Origin: an uncultured Pelagibacteraceae bacterium
GTDB taxonomy: Bacteria > Pseudomonadota > Alphaproteobacteria > Pelagibacterales > Pelagibacteraceae
Assembly (NCBI GenBank): GCA_902579215.1
Contig: CACHGH010000003.1
Location: 20,868-84,867, forward strand
Length of the DNA stretch: 64,000 nucleotides
Direction of reading: 5' to 3'
Positions 33,419-43,602 of this stretch are shown here, piece by piece (position 1 is the stretch's first letter; the number at the start of each line of letters is the position of its first letter). The notes under the pieces are model-generated. The model did no database searches. It had not been told where the DNA came from and worked only from the letters and a program-made list of their open reading frames with translations. A program made the position numbers and the translations under genes.

Positions 33419-35512
33419 ATGGAAATAAAAAAAATAACTAACAATATCTTAAGTTTTATAATTAAGCGATTTATCGAAATATTTGGATTTTGCGTATCTT
33501 TATTGGGTCTAGCATTACTGGCATCGTTATTAACTTATTCACCTGAAGATCCAAATTTTATTTTTAGTGAGAATACTGAAATTAAAAATATTTTGGGATA
33601 TAGAGGAAGTTTTGTATCAGATTTCTTTTTTCAATCTATAGGTTTAATCTCTATAATCTTTGCTATTGGATTATTTTTTAATGGAATAATTATTTTATTA
33701 TCAAAAAAAGTTTTTATATTTGTAGAAAACTTATTTTATAGTATTTTATATTCAATTACTGGTTCATTATTTTTTTCAACTTACTACCAAAATTCTTTTT
33801 GGTTGTCTGTTAATGGCAATGGTGGATTCGTTGGCAATTTTTTAGAAAATACATTTTTTGCTTCCATAATTAATTTAAACAAAAATATTTCTTATTATAT
33901 TTTAATAATAATAATAATTATATTATTTTTGATCAGTATTAATTTTAAACCTAAGCTTTTTTTTAATTTATTAAAAACAATAATTAAATTTCCTTTCAGA
34001 AAGAAAGCTGAAAATTTAATTATTAAAGAAAATGATTATGATTCAGAAAATTTTGATAATAAAAATGAAAATTTAGTTCAGGAAAATTTACCTTTTGTTA
34101 AAAAACAAACTGATACAAAAAACATAAAATCAAAATTTGTTCTTCCAAGTATTGATTTATTAAAAGCTCCTTTGAAAAAGGAAAGAAAAAAAATAAATGA
34201 AAAAAATAATATTGATTCTGATTTTTTAGAAAAAATTCTTTTAGATTTTGGTGTTGAAGGAAAAATTAAAAAGGTTAGTCATGGACCTGTTGTTACCTTA
34301 AATGAATTTGAGCCAGCAGCAGGTATTAAAGTTTCTAAAATAATCAATCTATCAGATGATATAGCTCGAAATACAAGTTCAGAGTCTGCACGAATTTCTA
34401 CTATTCCTGGAAGAAGTACCATAGGAATAGAACTACCAAACTCTTCAAGAGAAAATGTTTTTTTAAGTGAAATAATTTCTCATAGTGATTTTTCAAATAA
34501 AGAAATAAAACTTCCTATAGCTTTAGGAAAAAGTATATCTGGAGTTCCTATCACCGGTGATCTTGACTCAATGCCCCATTTACTTATCGCTGGAACAACT
34601 GGTTCTGGAAAATCTGTATGTATTAATACAATTATCCTATCTCTTTTATATAGACATGGTCCTGATAAATGTAAGTTTATTTTAATTGATCCAAAAATGT
34701 TAGAACTTTCTACTTATGAAGGTATTCCTCATTTGTTGTGTCCAGTAATAACAGAGGCAAAAAAAGCTGCTTCAGTATTAGGTTGGGTAGTTAAAGAGAT
34801 GGAAAGCAGATACAGGCTTATGACTCGAGAGGGAGTTAAAAATATCAACGGCTATAATTCAAAACATAAACTTGCAATGCCTTACATTGTTGTGATTGTG
34901 GATGAAATGTCAGATTTAATGTTGGTAGCAGGAAAGGAGATTGAAAATTATATACAAAAATTATCTCAAATGGCAAGAGCTGCAGGAATACATATTATCA
35001 TGGCAACTCAAAGACCAAGCGTCGATGTAATAACGGGAACTATAAAAGCTAATTTTCCAACAAGAATATCTTTTCAAGTAACTTCAAAAATAGATAGCAG
35101 GACAATATTAGGTGAACAAGGTGCTGAACAATTACTAGGAAAGGGAGATATGCTTTATATGTCCTCAGCAAACAAAATAGTTAGAATACATGCGCCATTT
35201 GTCTCAGAAAACGAAATTGAAAAAATCAATAATTTTCTACGTTCTCAAGCTGAACCTGATTATGTAGATGAAATATTAAATTTTGCAGATGAAAAAGAAA
35301 GTTCAGAAAGTATTTCTGGCGGTAATGATAAAGATGAGCTTTACCAAGCAGCTTTAGATATAATTAAATCAGAAAGGAAGGCTTCAACATCTTTGTTACA
35401 AAGGAAATTGCAAATTGGTTATAATAGAGCTGCTAGAATAATTGACATGATGGAATTAGAGGGAGTTGTTAGTAAAGCAAATCATGTAGGCAAAAGAGAT
35501 GTGCTTAAATGA
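33419..35512 (+). CDS. ftsK: DNA translocase FtsK
   Basis: A 697-aa septal translocase that moves chromosome termini to dif for XerCD resolution. The N-terminal domain has about four membrane segments (to residue 185), followed by a short linker, then the motor with Walker A IAGTTGSGKSVCIN (about 390), Walker B IVVIVDEMSDLM (about 492) and ATQRPSVDVITG. The C-terminal gamma domain (LLQRKLQIGYNRAARIIDMME) reads the KOPS sequence. The linker is short compared with E. coli's, as in many alphaproteobacteria. It overlaps lolA by 4 nt. Confidence 0.95.
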   Translation: MEIKKITNNILSFIIKRFIEIFGFCVSLLGLALLASLLTYSPEDPNFIFSENTEIKNILGYRGSFVSDFFFQSIGLISIIFAIGLFFNGIIILLSKKVFIFVENLFYSILYSITGSLFFSTYYQNSFWLSVNGNGGFVGNFLENTFFASIINLNKNISYYILIIIIIILFLISINFKPKLFFNLLKTIIKFPFRKKAENLIIKENDYDSENFDNKNENLVQENLPFVKKQTDTKNIKSKFVLPSIDLLKAPLKKERKKINEKNNIDSDFLEKILLDFGVEGKIKKVSHGPVVTLNEFEPAAGIKVSKIINLSDDIARNTSSESARISTIPGRSTIGIELPNSSRENVFLSEIISHSDFSNKEIKLPIALGKSISGVPITGDLDSMPHLLIAGTTGSGKSVCINTIILSLLYRHGPDKCKFILIDPKMLELSTYEGIPHLLCPVITEAKKAASVLGWVVKEMESRYRLMTREGVKNINGYNSKHKLAMPYIVVIVDEMSDLMLVAGKEIENYIQKLSQMARAAGIHIIMATQRPSVDVITGTIKANFPTRISFQVTSKIDSRTILGEQGAEQLLGKGDMLYMSSANKIVRIHAPFVSENEIEKINNFLRSQAEPDYVDEILNFADEKESSESISGGNDKDELYQAALDIIKSERKASTSLLQRKLQIGYNRAARIIDMMELEGVVSKANHVGKRDVLK

Positions 35513-36063
35513 GAAAAATAATTATTTTTTTTTTTATTTTTAATATTTATCCACACGCCTTTGCAAATTTAAAAGAGGATATAATTTTAAATTTAGAAAA
35601 AATAGAAAATTTTTCCTTTGATTTTGAGCAAACAATAAACAAAAAAAAAGAAAAGGGAAATTGCATAGTCGATTATCCTAAAAAAATTTTTTGTATCTAT
35701 AATAATATTAAAAAAAAAATTATGGTTTCTAATGGTAAATCACTAGTAATAAAAAATGAACTCAGCAATCAATACTATGTTTATCCATTAAAAAAAACTC
35801 CACTTGAATTAATTTTAGATAAAAAATATTTAATTAGTAAAATTAAAAAATTAAATAGTAGATTGGTTGATAACAGATATATAAAATTTACATTAGAATC
35901 TAAAGATCAAAAAATTAATATTTTCTTTGATAAAAAAACTTTAAATTTAGTTGGATGGCAAACAGAAGATATATATCAAAATTTGGTGATTACTTTTATT
36001 TCAAATATCAAAATAAATAAAAAAATTGATAAAAATATTTTTAAACTTCCAAGGGCAAATTAA
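35509..36063 (+). CDS. lolA: Outer-membrane lipoprotein carrier protein LolA-like
   Basis: A 184-aa periplasmic protein with a short signal peptide (IIIFFFIFNIYPHAFA, cleavage after about residue 20). The pattern NFSFDFEQTINKKKEKGNCIVDYPKK (motifs FSFDFEQ and GNCIVDYPKKIFCIY) and LNLVGWQTEDIYQN is the LolA fold's signature region. It shuttles lipoproteins to the outer membrane. The ftsK-lolA pair is standard in proteobacteria. The two Cys in GNCIVDYPKKIFC are unusual and could form a disulfide. It converges on the GNAT gene with a 4-nt overlap. Confidence 0.85.
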   Translation: MRKIIIFFFIFNIYPHAFANLKEDIILNLEKIENFSFDFEQTINKKKEKGNCIVDYPKKIFCIYNNIKKKIMVSNGKSLVIKNELSNQYYVYPLKKTPLELILDKKYLISKIKKLNSRLVDNRYIKFTLESKDQKINIFFDKKTLNLVGWQTEDIYQNLVITFISNIKINKKIDKNIFKLPRAN

Positions 36064-36569
36064 GCTGATTTAATATTAACAATTTCTGAATTGTAGATCT
36101 TCATTCCTCTTGCCAAATAATTATTCAAGGCATTTTTGTGGTCAAGAGAACATGTGTGTACCCAAGTTCTTTTTGTATTCTTTATAAATGATTTTTTGAT
36201 TGCCTCACTCAGCATATATCCACCAATTCTTTTCCCCAAATATTCTTCTAAAATTCCAAAATACGCTATTTCTGCTTCATATATTTTGCAGTGATATATT
36301 ATCTCAAAATAACCAACTACTTCCTCTTTATTTTTTAAAACATAAGTAAATAAATTAGGATTTGATACATATTTAATCCAATTTTTATCTGTCCAAGAAA
36401 GTCTATCAGTCCAGTTATGATTTTTACCTATTTGTTTATAAAAAAATTTATTTAATTGAAAATCATTAGAAGAAATTTTTTCCAATTTAAGATTAGAGTT
36501 CGGTTTTTTGACTTCAGATAACTCGTTTAATGAATTTATTTCTAAGTAATTTCTAGTAATTTTTTCCAT
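36060..36569 (-). CDS. GNAT-family N-acetyltransferase
   Basis: A 169-aa acetyltransferase-fold protein. Its acetyl-CoA site reads EAEIAYFGILEEYLGKRIGGYMLSEAIKKSF (motifs AYFGILEEYLGKRIGG, residues about 105-120), and THTCSLDHKNALNNYLARGM (here VHTCSLDHKNALN) marks the last helix. The substrate is unknown. It is the last gene of the his operon run, overlapping the HIT gene by 1 nt. Confidence 0.85.
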   Translation of the reverse strand: MEKITRNYLEINSLNELSEVKKPNSNLKLEKISSNDFQLNKFFYKQIGKNHNWTDRLSWTDKNWIKYVSNPNLFTYVLKNKEEVVGYFEIIYHCKIYEAEIAYFGILEEYLGKRIGGYMLSEAIKKSFIKNTKRTWVHTCSLDHKNALNNYLARGMKIYNSEIVNIKSA

Positions 36570-36934
36570 TATTGAACCATTTTACCAACTTTTTCCCCAC
36601 CAAAAATATGAAAATGTAAATGAGGAACTTCTTGGCCTCCATGTTCGTTTAAATTCGAGATAGTTCTGTAACCTTTTCCTGTATCTAAAGAAATTCCAAG
36701 TTTTTTTGCAACTATAGATATGCCCTTTAATAAACCAACAATTTCCTTTTCAGTTGCATTTGAATTGAAATCATCAAGATCAATATATTTACCTTTAGGA
36801 ATAACTAAAGCATGAATTTTCTTTTGTGGGTTAATATCATAAAATGACAAAACATATTCATCTTCATATATTTTATCACAAGGAATTTCACCTCTTAAAA
36901 TTTTTGCAAAAATATTATTATCGTCGTAACTCAT
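36569..36934 (-). CDS. HIT-family (histidine triad) nucleotide-binding protein
   Basis: A 121-aa HINT-like protein with IFAKILRGEIPCDKIYEDEY at the start (first 26 residues) and the HxHxH triad in VPHLHFHIFGG (about 103-110). HINT proteins hydrolyse AMP-lysine and other nucleoside phosphoramidates. It lies downstream of hisE with a 4-nt overlap, a neighbourhood seen in many alphaproteobacteria. Confidence 0.94.
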   Translation of the reverse strand: MSYDDNNIFAKILRGEIPCDKIYEDEYVLSFYDINPQKKIHALVIPKGKYIDLDDFNSNATEKEIVGLLKGISIVAKKLGISLDTGKGYRTISNLNEHGGQEVPHLHFHIFGGEKVGKMVQ

Positions 36935-37203
36935 TTTTTTCTTTTATCCAGTTCAGACATTACATCTTCAATTTTTATATTGTTGGCCTCAAGATACATT
37001 ATTAAATGATAAAAAACATCTGCTGCTTCATGAGTTTTATTAACATCTTTCTCTACAGCATCTATCAGCTCATTAATTTCTTCTAAAACTTTTGCTTTAC
37101 TAAGAGATTTGTCACTTAATAATTTATTTGTATAGGATCCATCGATGGGATTATCTTTTCTATCTCTAGCAAGCTTTAATAGGCTTTCTAATGTACTAAG
37201 CAT
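36931..37203 (-). CDS. hisE: Phosphoribosyl-ATP pyrophosphatase
   Basis: A 90-aa all-alpha enzyme (MazG-like) that hydrolyses PR-ATP in histidine synthesis. The acidic metal motifs are visible as VLEEINELIDAVEK (about 39) and HEAADVFYHLIMYLE (about 58). It is on the short side (family about 100). It sits 1 nt after hisF and overlaps the HIT gene by 4 nt. Confidence 0.93.
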   Translation of the reverse strand: MLSTLESLLKLARDRKDNPIDGSYTNKLLSDKSLSKAKVLEEINELIDAVEKDVNKTHEAADVFYHLIMYLEANNIKIEDVMSELDKRKK

Positions 37204-37204
37204 A

Positions 37205-37960
37205 TTAAATCCTAACAGGTATTCCTTTTGAGTCCAAATATTCTTTGGCTTGTTTTACAGAATATTTTCCATAGTGAAATATAGATGCAGCTAAAACAGC
37301 ACTAGCGTTACCAAGTTTTATTCCATCTACTAAATGATCTAAATTACCAACACCTCCTGAAGCTATAACTGGAATATTTACCTTTGAAGATATTGTAGAC
37401 ATTAACTCAATATCATAACCTACTTGCGTTCCATCTCTATCCATTGATGTAATTAATAATTCTCCTGCTCCATTTTCCTCCATTTTTTTTGCAAATTCTA
37501 TTGCATCTATTCCAGTTTTATTTCTTCCTCCATGAGTGAATATTTCCCATTTGTTGGCATTTTTTTTTGCATCAATTGCTACAACAATGCACTGTGATCC
37601 AAATTTTTTAGAACTATCATTTATTACTTTTGAATTTTCTACAGCTGCTGTATTAATTGAAACTTTATCAGCACCACAGTTTAATAGCTTATAAATATCA
37701 TCTACATTTCTAACACCTCCACCAACTGTTAAAGGTACAAAACATTTCTTAGAAGTTTTCTCAACTACATCATAAATAGTATCCCTATTCTCATTTGAAG
37801 CAGTAATGTCTAAAAAACAAATCTCATCTGCTCCACCATCACTATAAATTTTAGCTTGTTCAACTGGATCTCCAGCATCTTTTAAATCAACAAAATTAAT
37901 CCCCTTAACAACACGACCATTTTTAACATCTAGACAAGGTATAATTCTATTTTTAAGCAT
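37205..37960 (-). CDS. hisF: Imidazole glycerol phosphate synthase cyclase subunit
   Basis: A 251-aa TIM barrel that, with HisH, makes imidazole glycerol phosphate and AICAR from PRFAR. The catalytic Asp11 is in [14 protein letters not shown] and the second Asp in VVAIDAKKN (about 127); VNTAAVENS-like [10 protein letters not shown] and [11 protein letters not shown] contain phosphate contacts. It overlaps hisA by 8 nt and precedes hisE by 1 nt. Confidence 0.96.
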   Translation of the reverse strand: MLKNRIIPCLDVKNGRVVKGINFVDLKDAGDPVEQAKIYSDGGADEICFLDITASNENRDTIYDVVEKTSKKCFVPLTVGGGVRNVDDIYKLLNCGADKVSINTAAVENSKVINDSSKKFGSQCIVVAIDAKKNANKWEIFTHGGRNKTGIDAIEFAKKMEENGAGELLITSMDRDGTQVGYDIELMSTISSKVNIPVIASGGVGNLDHLVDGIKLGNASAVLAASIFHYGKYSVKQAKEYLDSKGIPVRI

Positions 37961-38678
37961 CTGTTTCTTTTGCTAGCTCCTCTAATTTAATATCACCATC
38001 GTATATAGCTTTGCCAACTATTATACCTCCAATATTTTTATTATTTAACTCTTTTGCTTTTTTAATATCATTTATTGATGATACACCACCTGATATAATT
38101 ACTGGGCATTTTGATATATTAGCTACATTTTCAGTTTCTTCAAAATTTGGACTTTGCTTTGTCCCATCACGATTTATATCAGTATAAATTAATCTACTTA
38201 CGCCAAAATCATTTATTTCTTTTAAATAATCTAAGGTTAATTTATTAGAATTTTCTTTCCATGCAGATATAGATAAATAACCATCTTTAGCATCTAAGCC
38301 TAAAGCAATCATCTTTGGAAATTTTTGACAAGCTTCTTTCAAAAATCTTTTTTCTTTTATTGCAGAGCTTCCTAGGATCACTTTTTCTACACCAACATCA
38401 ATATACTTTTGAATACTTTCAAAGTTTCTAATTCCTCCACCTATCTCTATTTTAAAATTGAATTTACTTATTATTTTTTTAATAATTTCTAAGTTCACTG
38501 TTTCACCAGCTAAAGCTCCATCTAAATCAACAATGTGTAAATTTTTAAATCCATGATCTTTAAATTTGTTAGCTTGATCGATTGGCGACAGTCTATATTC
38601 AATTTTATTATTAAAGTCTCCCTTTACTAACCTTACACATTTCTTATCTTTGATGTCTATTGCTGGGAATATTTTCAT
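37953..38678 (-). CDS. hisA: Phosphoribosylformimino-AICAR ribotide isomerase
   Basis: A 241-aa TIM-barrel isomerase acting on ProFAR. The start [19 protein letters not shown] has the first catalytic Asp, [16 protein letters not shown] the first phosphate loop, [16 protein letters not shown] the second Asp (about 165) and [12 protein letters not shown] the second phosphate loop. It overlaps the lyase-like gene upstream by 4 nt and hisF downstream by 8 nt, so the cassette is translationally coupled. Confidence 0.95.
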   Translation of the reverse strand: MKIFPAIDIKDKKCVRLVKGDFNNKIEYRLSPIDQANKFKDHGFKNLHIVDLDGALAGETVNLEIIKKIISKFNFKIEIGGGIRNFESIQKYIDVGVEKVILGSSAIKEKRFLKEACQKFPKMIALGLDAKDGYLSISAWKENSNKLTLDYLKEINDFGVSRLIYTDINRDGTKQSPNFEETENVANISKCPVIISGGVSSINDIKKAKELNNKNIGGIIVGKAIYDGDIKLEELAKETDA

Positions 38679-39415
38679 TTTTTCTTATTTTTTATTTTCA
38701 AGTTATTATAAGCAAAACTTGTTGTGCCTGTTTCACCTATTCTATAGATGCCGATTTTAATGTAGGGTTTGCTTGGACCATATGGACCATCTGTTTTTTT
38801 TTTAGATAATGGTACATCAATATGTTTAGCTATCATTTCGTTATTTAAATAATAGAAAACAGATAAAGATTTTGTTTTTTTTTGATAATCAATACTTGCT
38901 TTAAAATTGTATTTTTTTCCAGGCATAAGATAAGCAGTTTTAATTTTTTTACATTTTTCTATCGAGCATTCACCCTTAGGAAACTTATATTTAATTTTCC
39001 AATCCATTCCTATGCCAATCCAACTTGGTGGTGCACCCTTGTTTCTTCCATCGTGTATTTGAAAAACTGTTGATCTGTATTGTGGTGCTCCTTTAATTAA
39101 AATATCTGTTTCAAATGTAGTTTTACCTTCGGGTAATCTATGAGTAATTTCTTGTCTACCAGAATAATTATATTTATATGTCGGTTTTTTATCTGTTGGA
39201 CAACTACCAATATCTCCCTTGTCTAATTTGAATATAACACTTTCTAATTTAAATTCTTTTTTATTGAACTTTGTAATTGGTTTTCCATTAACTACTAAAG
39301 ATTCTTTATCAACTATTCCACATGAAACTTTCCATTTATTTTTTATTTCCCATTCATCAGAATTTGCTTGAGTAAAATAAATAAAAAAAGTAAGAAATAT
39401 TATTATTATTTTCAT
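38675..39415 (-). CDS. Secreted polysaccharide-lyase-like beta protein inside the his operon
   Basis: A 246-aa protein with a signal peptide (MKIIIIFLTFFIYFTQANS). The mature part looks like a concanavalin-A-like jelly roll of the type found in alginate/heparin lyases: ETDILIKG, STVFQIHDGRNKGAPPSWIGIG (about residue 120), the Cys pair in GECSIEKCKK, and PYIKIGIYRIGETG near the end. The frame is open to 39439, but the ATG at 39415 gives the proper signal peptide and lies one base past the hisH stop. It overlaps hisA by 4 nt. A carbohydrate-related role is inference. Confidence 0.7.
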   Translation of the reverse strand: MKIIIIFLTFFIYFTQANSDEWEIKNKWKVSCGIVDKESLVVNGKPITKFNKKEFKLESVIFKLDKGDIGSCPTDKKPTYKYNYSGRQEITHRLPEGKTTFETDILIKGAPQYRSTVFQIHDGRNKGAPPSWIGIGMDWKIKYKFPKGECSIEKCKKIKTAYLMPGKKYNFKASIDYQKKTKSLSVFYYLNNEMIAKHIDVPLSKKKTDGPYGPSKPYIKIGIYRIGETGTTSFAYNNLKIKNKKK

Positions 39416-39416
39416 T

Positions 39417-40043
39417 TTATAATTTAATAAAATTATCAATTATTTTTAGTCCAAGGCTGTCACTTTTTTCTGGATGAAATTGAGTTCCAAATATATTTTC
39501 TCTTTCGATAGAACAAACAATGTTTGATGAGTAGGTTGTTGTTGAGGAAACTAGATTTTTATCATTTGGTATAAACTCATAGCTATGAACAAAATACATA
39601 TGTGAGTTATTTTTTATATCTTTTAATATTTTGCTGTCCTTAATGATATTTATTTGGTTCCATCCAATATGTGGAAGTTTATATTTTCCATTTTTATTAT
39701 CTATTTTGGCAACTTTTCCTGATATCCATCCTAATCCCTTTGTTTCTGTTTCTTCATAGCCTACATCTGCAAACATTTGTAATCCAACACAAATTCCAAG
39801 AAGAGGTTTCTTATTAGTTATTGCAAATTCATTTAAAGTATCCACTAAGCCATTGATATTATTTAATCCATCTACACAACGCTTAAACGAACCCTGTCCT
39901 GGCAAAACAACTTTATCGCTTGATTTAATTTTATTTAGATCTGAAGTTACTTCTATTTTAACTTTATCTTTTGCAACTTCTTCAAAAGAATTTATCACAG
40001 AGCTTATGTTGCCCGATTTATAGTCAACAATTGTAAGATTCAT
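39417..40043 (-). CDS. hisH: Imidazole glycerol phosphate synthase glutamine amidotransferase
   Basis: A 208-aa class-I amidotransferase giving ammonia to HisF. The nucleophile Cys is in LLGICVGLQMFAD (about 84), the partner His/Glu in GTQFHPEKSD (about 192), and VLPGQGSFKRC holds the oxyanion region. It follows hisB by 6 nt and is followed by the lyase-like secreted protein. Confidence 0.95.
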   Translation of the reverse strand: MNLTIVDYKSGNISSVINSFEEVAKDKVKIEVTSDLNKIKSSDKVVLPGQGSFKRCVDGLNNINGLVDTLNEFAITNKKPLLGICVGLQMFADVGYEETETKGLGWISGKVAKIDNKNGKYKLPHIGWNQINIIKDSKILKDIKNNSHMYFVHSYEFIPNDKNLVSSTTTYSSNIVCSIERENIFGTQFHPEKSDSLGLKIIDNFIKL

Positions 40044-40049
40044 TAAAAT

Positions 40050-40640
40050 TTATAAAGACCCTTTAGTAGATGGTATTACTTTTTTATTTCTTGGATCTAT
40101 TTCCAATGCAGATCTTAAGGATCTTGCTAGTCCTTTAAAACAAGATTCAATTATGTGGTGGCTATTATCTCCATAAATATTTTCAACGTGCAATGTAATA
40201 CCGGCTGATTGTGAAAATGCTTGAAACCATTCTTTAAATAATTCTGTATCCATTTCTCCAAGTTTTTCAACTTTTAGTTTAACATTCCAAATTAAATATG
40301 GTCGATTTGACATATCAATTGCTACTCTAGTTAATGTTTCATCCATAGGTAATAAAGCGTGCGCATATCTTCTAATTCCAACAAAATTTTTTGAAGCTTT
40401 TTTTAAACACTCACCTATAGCAATACCAGTATCCTCAGTAGTATGATGAAGATCTATATGTGTATCTCCTTTTGCTTTGATATTCATGTCAATCGATGAA
40501 TGTTTAGATAATTGTTCAAGCATATGATTTAAAAAACCTATGCCTGTATCAATCTTATACTTGCCTTTGCCATCAATATTAACCTCAACATTTATTGAAG
40601 TTTCTTTTGTTTTTCTAGATATTTTTGCTTTTCTCTTCAT
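40050..40640 (-). CDS. hisB: Imidazoleglycerol-phosphate dehydratase
   Basis: A 196-aa manganese enzyme, the single-function HisB of most bacteria. It has [14 protein letters not shown] (about 35), [18 protein letters not shown] (metal-binding His/Glu, about 59), and [16 protein letters not shown] (about 160), all typical. It is the first gene of the his run on this strand and diverges from hslV with 92 bp between, where a promoter is expected. Confidence 0.96.
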   Translation of the reverse strand: MKRKAKISRKTKETSINVEVNIDGKGKYKIDTGIGFLNHMLEQLSKHSSIDMNIKAKGDTHIDLHHTTEDTGIAIGECLKKASKNFVGIRRYAHALLPMDETLTRVAIDMSNRPYLIWNVKLKVEKLGEMDTELFKEWFQAFSQSAGITLHVENIYGDNSHHIIESCFKGLARSLRSALEIDPRNKKVIPSTKGSL

Positions 40641-40732
40641 AAAATTTTTATAGGTATATCCCCATTATTTCTTTATATCAATAATAGTAATCAAGGCCTT
40701 GAACTATTAAAAATAATATCCATTTATATAGC

Positions 40733-41248
40733 ATGACAACGATAGTACTAGTTAGAAAAAATAATGAAGTTGTGGTGGCTAGTGATGGCCAAGTAAGTAT
40801 GGGAAATACTGTAATTAAAAGCACAGCTAACAAAGTAAGAAAAATTGAGAAAAGAAATGTGATCGCAGGTTTTGCAGGTTCTACTGCAGATGCATTAACT
40901 TTATTTGAAAGATTAGAGTCTAAGTTGGAAAAACATGCCGGAAATTTAACAAGAGCAGCCGTTGAACTAGCAAAAGATTGGAGAACTGACAAGTATCTAA
41001 GAAGATTAGAAGCTTTAATGGCTATAGGAGATAAAGAAAAAAGTTTTATTATATCTGGAACTGGCGATGTCTTAGAGCCAGAAGGAGATGTTATTGGTAT
41101 AGGATCTGGAGGAAATTATGCACTAGCTTCGGCGAAGGTTTTGATGGATACAAATCTCTCAGCTGAAGAGATTGCTAAAAAAGCAATTCAAGTTGCAGCA
41201 GATATATGCGTTTTTACAAATAGTAATATTTCAACAGAAAAAATTTAA
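40733..41248 (+). CDS. hslV: ATP-dependent protease proteolytic subunit HslV
   Basis: A 171-aa threonine protease of the HslUV complex. The mature N-terminus would be Thr2 (MTTIVLVRK), the catalytic residue. The motifs [24 protein letters not shown] (about 14-37; [11 protein letters not shown]) and [17 protein letters not shown] are standard. It overlaps hslU by 1 nt. The his-hslVU proximity is a conserved alphaproteobacterial arrangement. Confidence 0.96.
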   Translation: MTTIVLVRKNNEVVVASDGQVSMGNTVIKSTANKVRKIEKRNVIAGFAGSTADALTLFERLESKLEKHAGNLTRAAVELAKDWRTDKYLRRLEALMAIGDKEKSFIISGTGDVLEPEGDVIGIGSGGNYALASAKVLMDTNLSAEEIAKKAIQVAADICVFTNSNISTEKI

Positions 41249-42618
41249 TGGAAAGCTCAAACGTTACAACACTTATTAAAAAAGATTCTAATAAAGATAA
41301 AAATGAAAGCTTTATAAGCTCTCTTTCACCTAGAGAAATTGTTTCTGAATTAGATAGATTTGTTGTTGGTCAAAACAAAGCTAAAAGAGCAGTCGCTATA
41401 GCTTTAAGAAATAGATGGAGAAGACAAGCTCTTAAAGATGAAATGAAAGATGAAGTTTTGCCAAAAAATATTTTAATGATTGGACCAACTGGAGTTGGAA
41501 AAACAGAAATTTCAAGAAGATTATCAAAGCTAGCTGAAGCACCTTTTGTTAAAGTTGAAGCAACAAGATTTACTGAAGTTGGTTATGTTGGAAGAGATGT
41601 TGAGCAGATAGTCAGGGATTTGCTTGAAATAGCAATCGCAATGGAAAAAGTTAAAAAAAGAAAAGAGGTTTATGCTCAGGCTCAAAAACAAGCAGAAGAA
41701 AAAGTATTAGACGCTATCGTTGGTAATAAAGCAACTGTAGCGACAAGAGAAAGTTTTAGAAAAAGATTAAGAAGTGGTGATTTAGACGATAATGAAATAG
41801 AAATTGCTGTAAATGAAAGTAATGCAATGCCTTCTTTTGAAATTCCAGGAATGCCAGGAGCAAATGTTGGTATGATAAACATTGGTGAAATGCTCGGTAA
41901 ATCTATGGGCAACAAACCAAAAAAGAAAAAAATGTCTGTAAAAGAGTCTCATGAAATATTAATTAATGAAGAATCTGACAAATTAATAGAACAAGATAAA
42001 ATAATTAAATCAGCAAAAAATTCTACAGAAAATAATGGTATTGTTTTTTTAGATGAAATCGACAAAATTTCAGGAAGAACTGATCGTGTTGGAGGTGATG
42101 TTTCAAGAGAAGGTGTACAAAGAGATTTATTACCATTAATTGAAGGTACTACAGTCAGTACAAAGTATGGCCCAATTAAAACTGACCATATATTATTTAT
42201 TGCTTCAGGAGCTTTCCAACTTGCTAAACCATCTGATCTTTTACCTGAACTTCAAGGAAGATTACCTATCAGGGTAGAACTAGATGCTTTAACGAGTGAT
42301 GACTTTAAAAGAATTCTTAAAGAACCTGATAATAGTTTAATAAAACAGTACAAAGCATTATTAAAAACAGAGAATGTAGATCTTGAATTTTCTGATGATG
42401 GTATTGATACAATAGCTAATCTTGCAACAGAAGTTAACTCGACAGTAGAAAATATAGGAGCAAGAAGATTACACACTATTATTGAAAGAGTCTTAGATGA
42501 AATAAGCTTTACGGCTACTGACAAATCTGGGGAAAAGATTGTTATAAATTCTGATTATGTAAAGAAAAACCTTGGTGAATTAGTGAAAGATACTGATCTA
42601 TCTAAGTTTATTCTATAA
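41248..42618 (+). CDS. hslU: ATP-dependent protease ATPase subunit HslU
   Basis: A 456-aa AAA+ unfoldase that feeds HslV. The start [33 protein letters not shown] (motifs [22 protein letters not shown]) is typical, with Walker [16 protein letters not shown] (about 76), the pore motif [10 protein letters not shown] (about 111), an I domain with a Met/Gly-rich stretch ([15 protein letters not shown]), and Walker [11 protein letters not shown] (about 264). The C-terminus SKFIL is the HslV-binding tail. It converges on the next gene with a 6-nt overlap. Confidence 0.96.
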   Translation: MESSNVTTLIKKDSNKDKNESFISSLSPREIVSELDRFVVGQNKAKRAVAIALRNRWRRQALKDEMKDEVLPKNILMIGPTGVGKTEISRRLSKLAEAPFVKVEATRFTEVGYVGRDVEQIVRDLLEIAIAMEKVKKRKEVYAQAQKQAEEKVLDAIVGNKATVATRESFRKRLRSGDLDDNEIEIAVNESNAMPSFEIPGMPGANVGMINIGEMLGKSMGNKPKKKKMSVKESHEILINEESDKLIEQDKIIKSAKNSTENNGIVFLDEIDKISGRTDRVGGDVSREGVQRDLLPLIEGTTVSTKYGPIKTDHILFIASGAFQLAKPSDLLPELQGRLPIRVELDALTSDDFKRILKEPDNSLIKQYKALLKTENVDLEFSDDGIDTIANLATEVNSTVENIGARRLHTIIERVLDEISFTATDKSGEKIVINSDYVKKNLGELVKDTDLSKFIL

Positions 42619-43179
42619 TTTTTTATATTCAAAATTTTGGGTATTTTCGTTTACTCGTACTTCAACTGCACCATTTCTTAAATGAAACTTTCTAGCCATT
42701 TCAGTTAAAGGTGATAGAGTTACCAATCTATTTAGATGATTTGATTTTTTAATCATTTTAAAAACTTCTTTCACTATAAGTTTTCCACCTCCTTTTTTTT
42801 TTGACCACACAGTATATGCAATAGCAATTTTACCTACTTTTTGATCTCTCATAGCACTTTGTAAAAAAGCATCTTTGCTTAACAAATCTAATTCTTTAAC
42901 TGACTTGGGTATTTTATTTGTAAAAGCAAAACACATTACTGCATGAATTTCTCCTTTATACTTTACTCCGTATATCTTTCTTCCATAACTGGTTCTAAAA
43001 TCATTATCTAATTCTGGTCTAACGGGATCTTCTGATGTGTTACAATTTTTTAAATGCACTAGTTCAGCTCCTTTGACCCAATCAAAAAAATTTTTTATTT
43101 TTTTATTTAATTCTTTTTTATTTTTTCTAAATCGTGCTTTGATACGAGGTTTGAGAAATTTTTTCTTAACTTTAATCAT
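42613..43179 (-). CDS. GNAT-like protein of unknown function
   Basis: A 188-aa basic protein. The N-terminal about 35 residues are very Lys/Arg-rich; the rest has an acyltransferase-like pattern: [21 protein letters not shown] (strand pair), [27 protein letters not shown] (motif [15 protein letters not shown], where a GNAT R/Q-x-x-G-x-G/A loop is expected) and a final [16 protein letters not shown] infer a GNAT-type fold. No function is recognised; the rich basic start suggests nucleic acid contact. It converges with hslU. Confidence 0.55.
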   Translation of the reverse strand: MIKVKKKFLKPRIKARFRKNKKELNKKIKNFFDWVKGAELVHLKNCNTSEDPVRPELDNDFRTSYGRKIYGVKYKGEIHAVMCFAFTNKIPKSVKELDLLSKDAFLQSAMRDQKVGKIAIAYTVWSKKKGGGKLIVKEVFKMIKKSNHLNRLVTLSPLTEMARKFHLRNGAVEVRVNENTQNFEYKKL

Positions 43180-43191
43180 TGAAAAACTATA

Positions 43192-43602
43192 TTATTTTTT
43201 TTTTAAAGTTATGTTAAAACTTCCTCGATTTTCTGAATTGATTGAATCAAAGTCAATTTCTTTTATCATTTTTATTAAATCTGCATCATTTTTTATAAAC
43301 TCTGGTATAGAATATTTCAAAATTCCAAAATTAGCAGATTTATAGGGATCATCATTTACCTTTGATCTAGATCCCTTCCCAGTAATAATATTAATTTTAC
43401 TCACTCCTTTATTATAAGACTCCTCAATAAAATCTTTAATTTTTTTATTTGCATCATTCAAAGTATAGCCATGCAAATCTATTGTTTTTTCAAAAAAAAT
43501 ATTTTCTTTTTTTATTTCTAGATCTTTATTTTCAAGCTTTTCCTTATTTTCTACAAAGCTTTGCCAGTCTTTTTTATCTTTATCTGATAATTTCTTATTC
43601 AA
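43192..43602 (-). CDS. Smr-domain (MutS2 C-terminal-like) protein
   Basis: A 136-aa protein with an Smr domain: KTIDLHGYTLNDANKKIKDF (about 55; motif TIDLHG) and INIITGKGSRSK (about 88, the GxGxR loop). Smr domains nick DNA or cleave RNA. The N-terminal 50 residues are charged and helical. It begins right where the Tim44 gene ends (adjacent bases), in the same transcription unit. Confidence 0.88.
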   Translation of the reverse strand: MNKKLSDKDKKDWQSFVENKEKLENKDLEIKKENIFFEKTIDLHGYTLNDANKKIKDFIEESYNKGVSKINIITGKGSRSKVNDDPYKSANFGILKYSIPEFIKNDADLIKMIKEIDFDSINSENRGSFNITLKKK

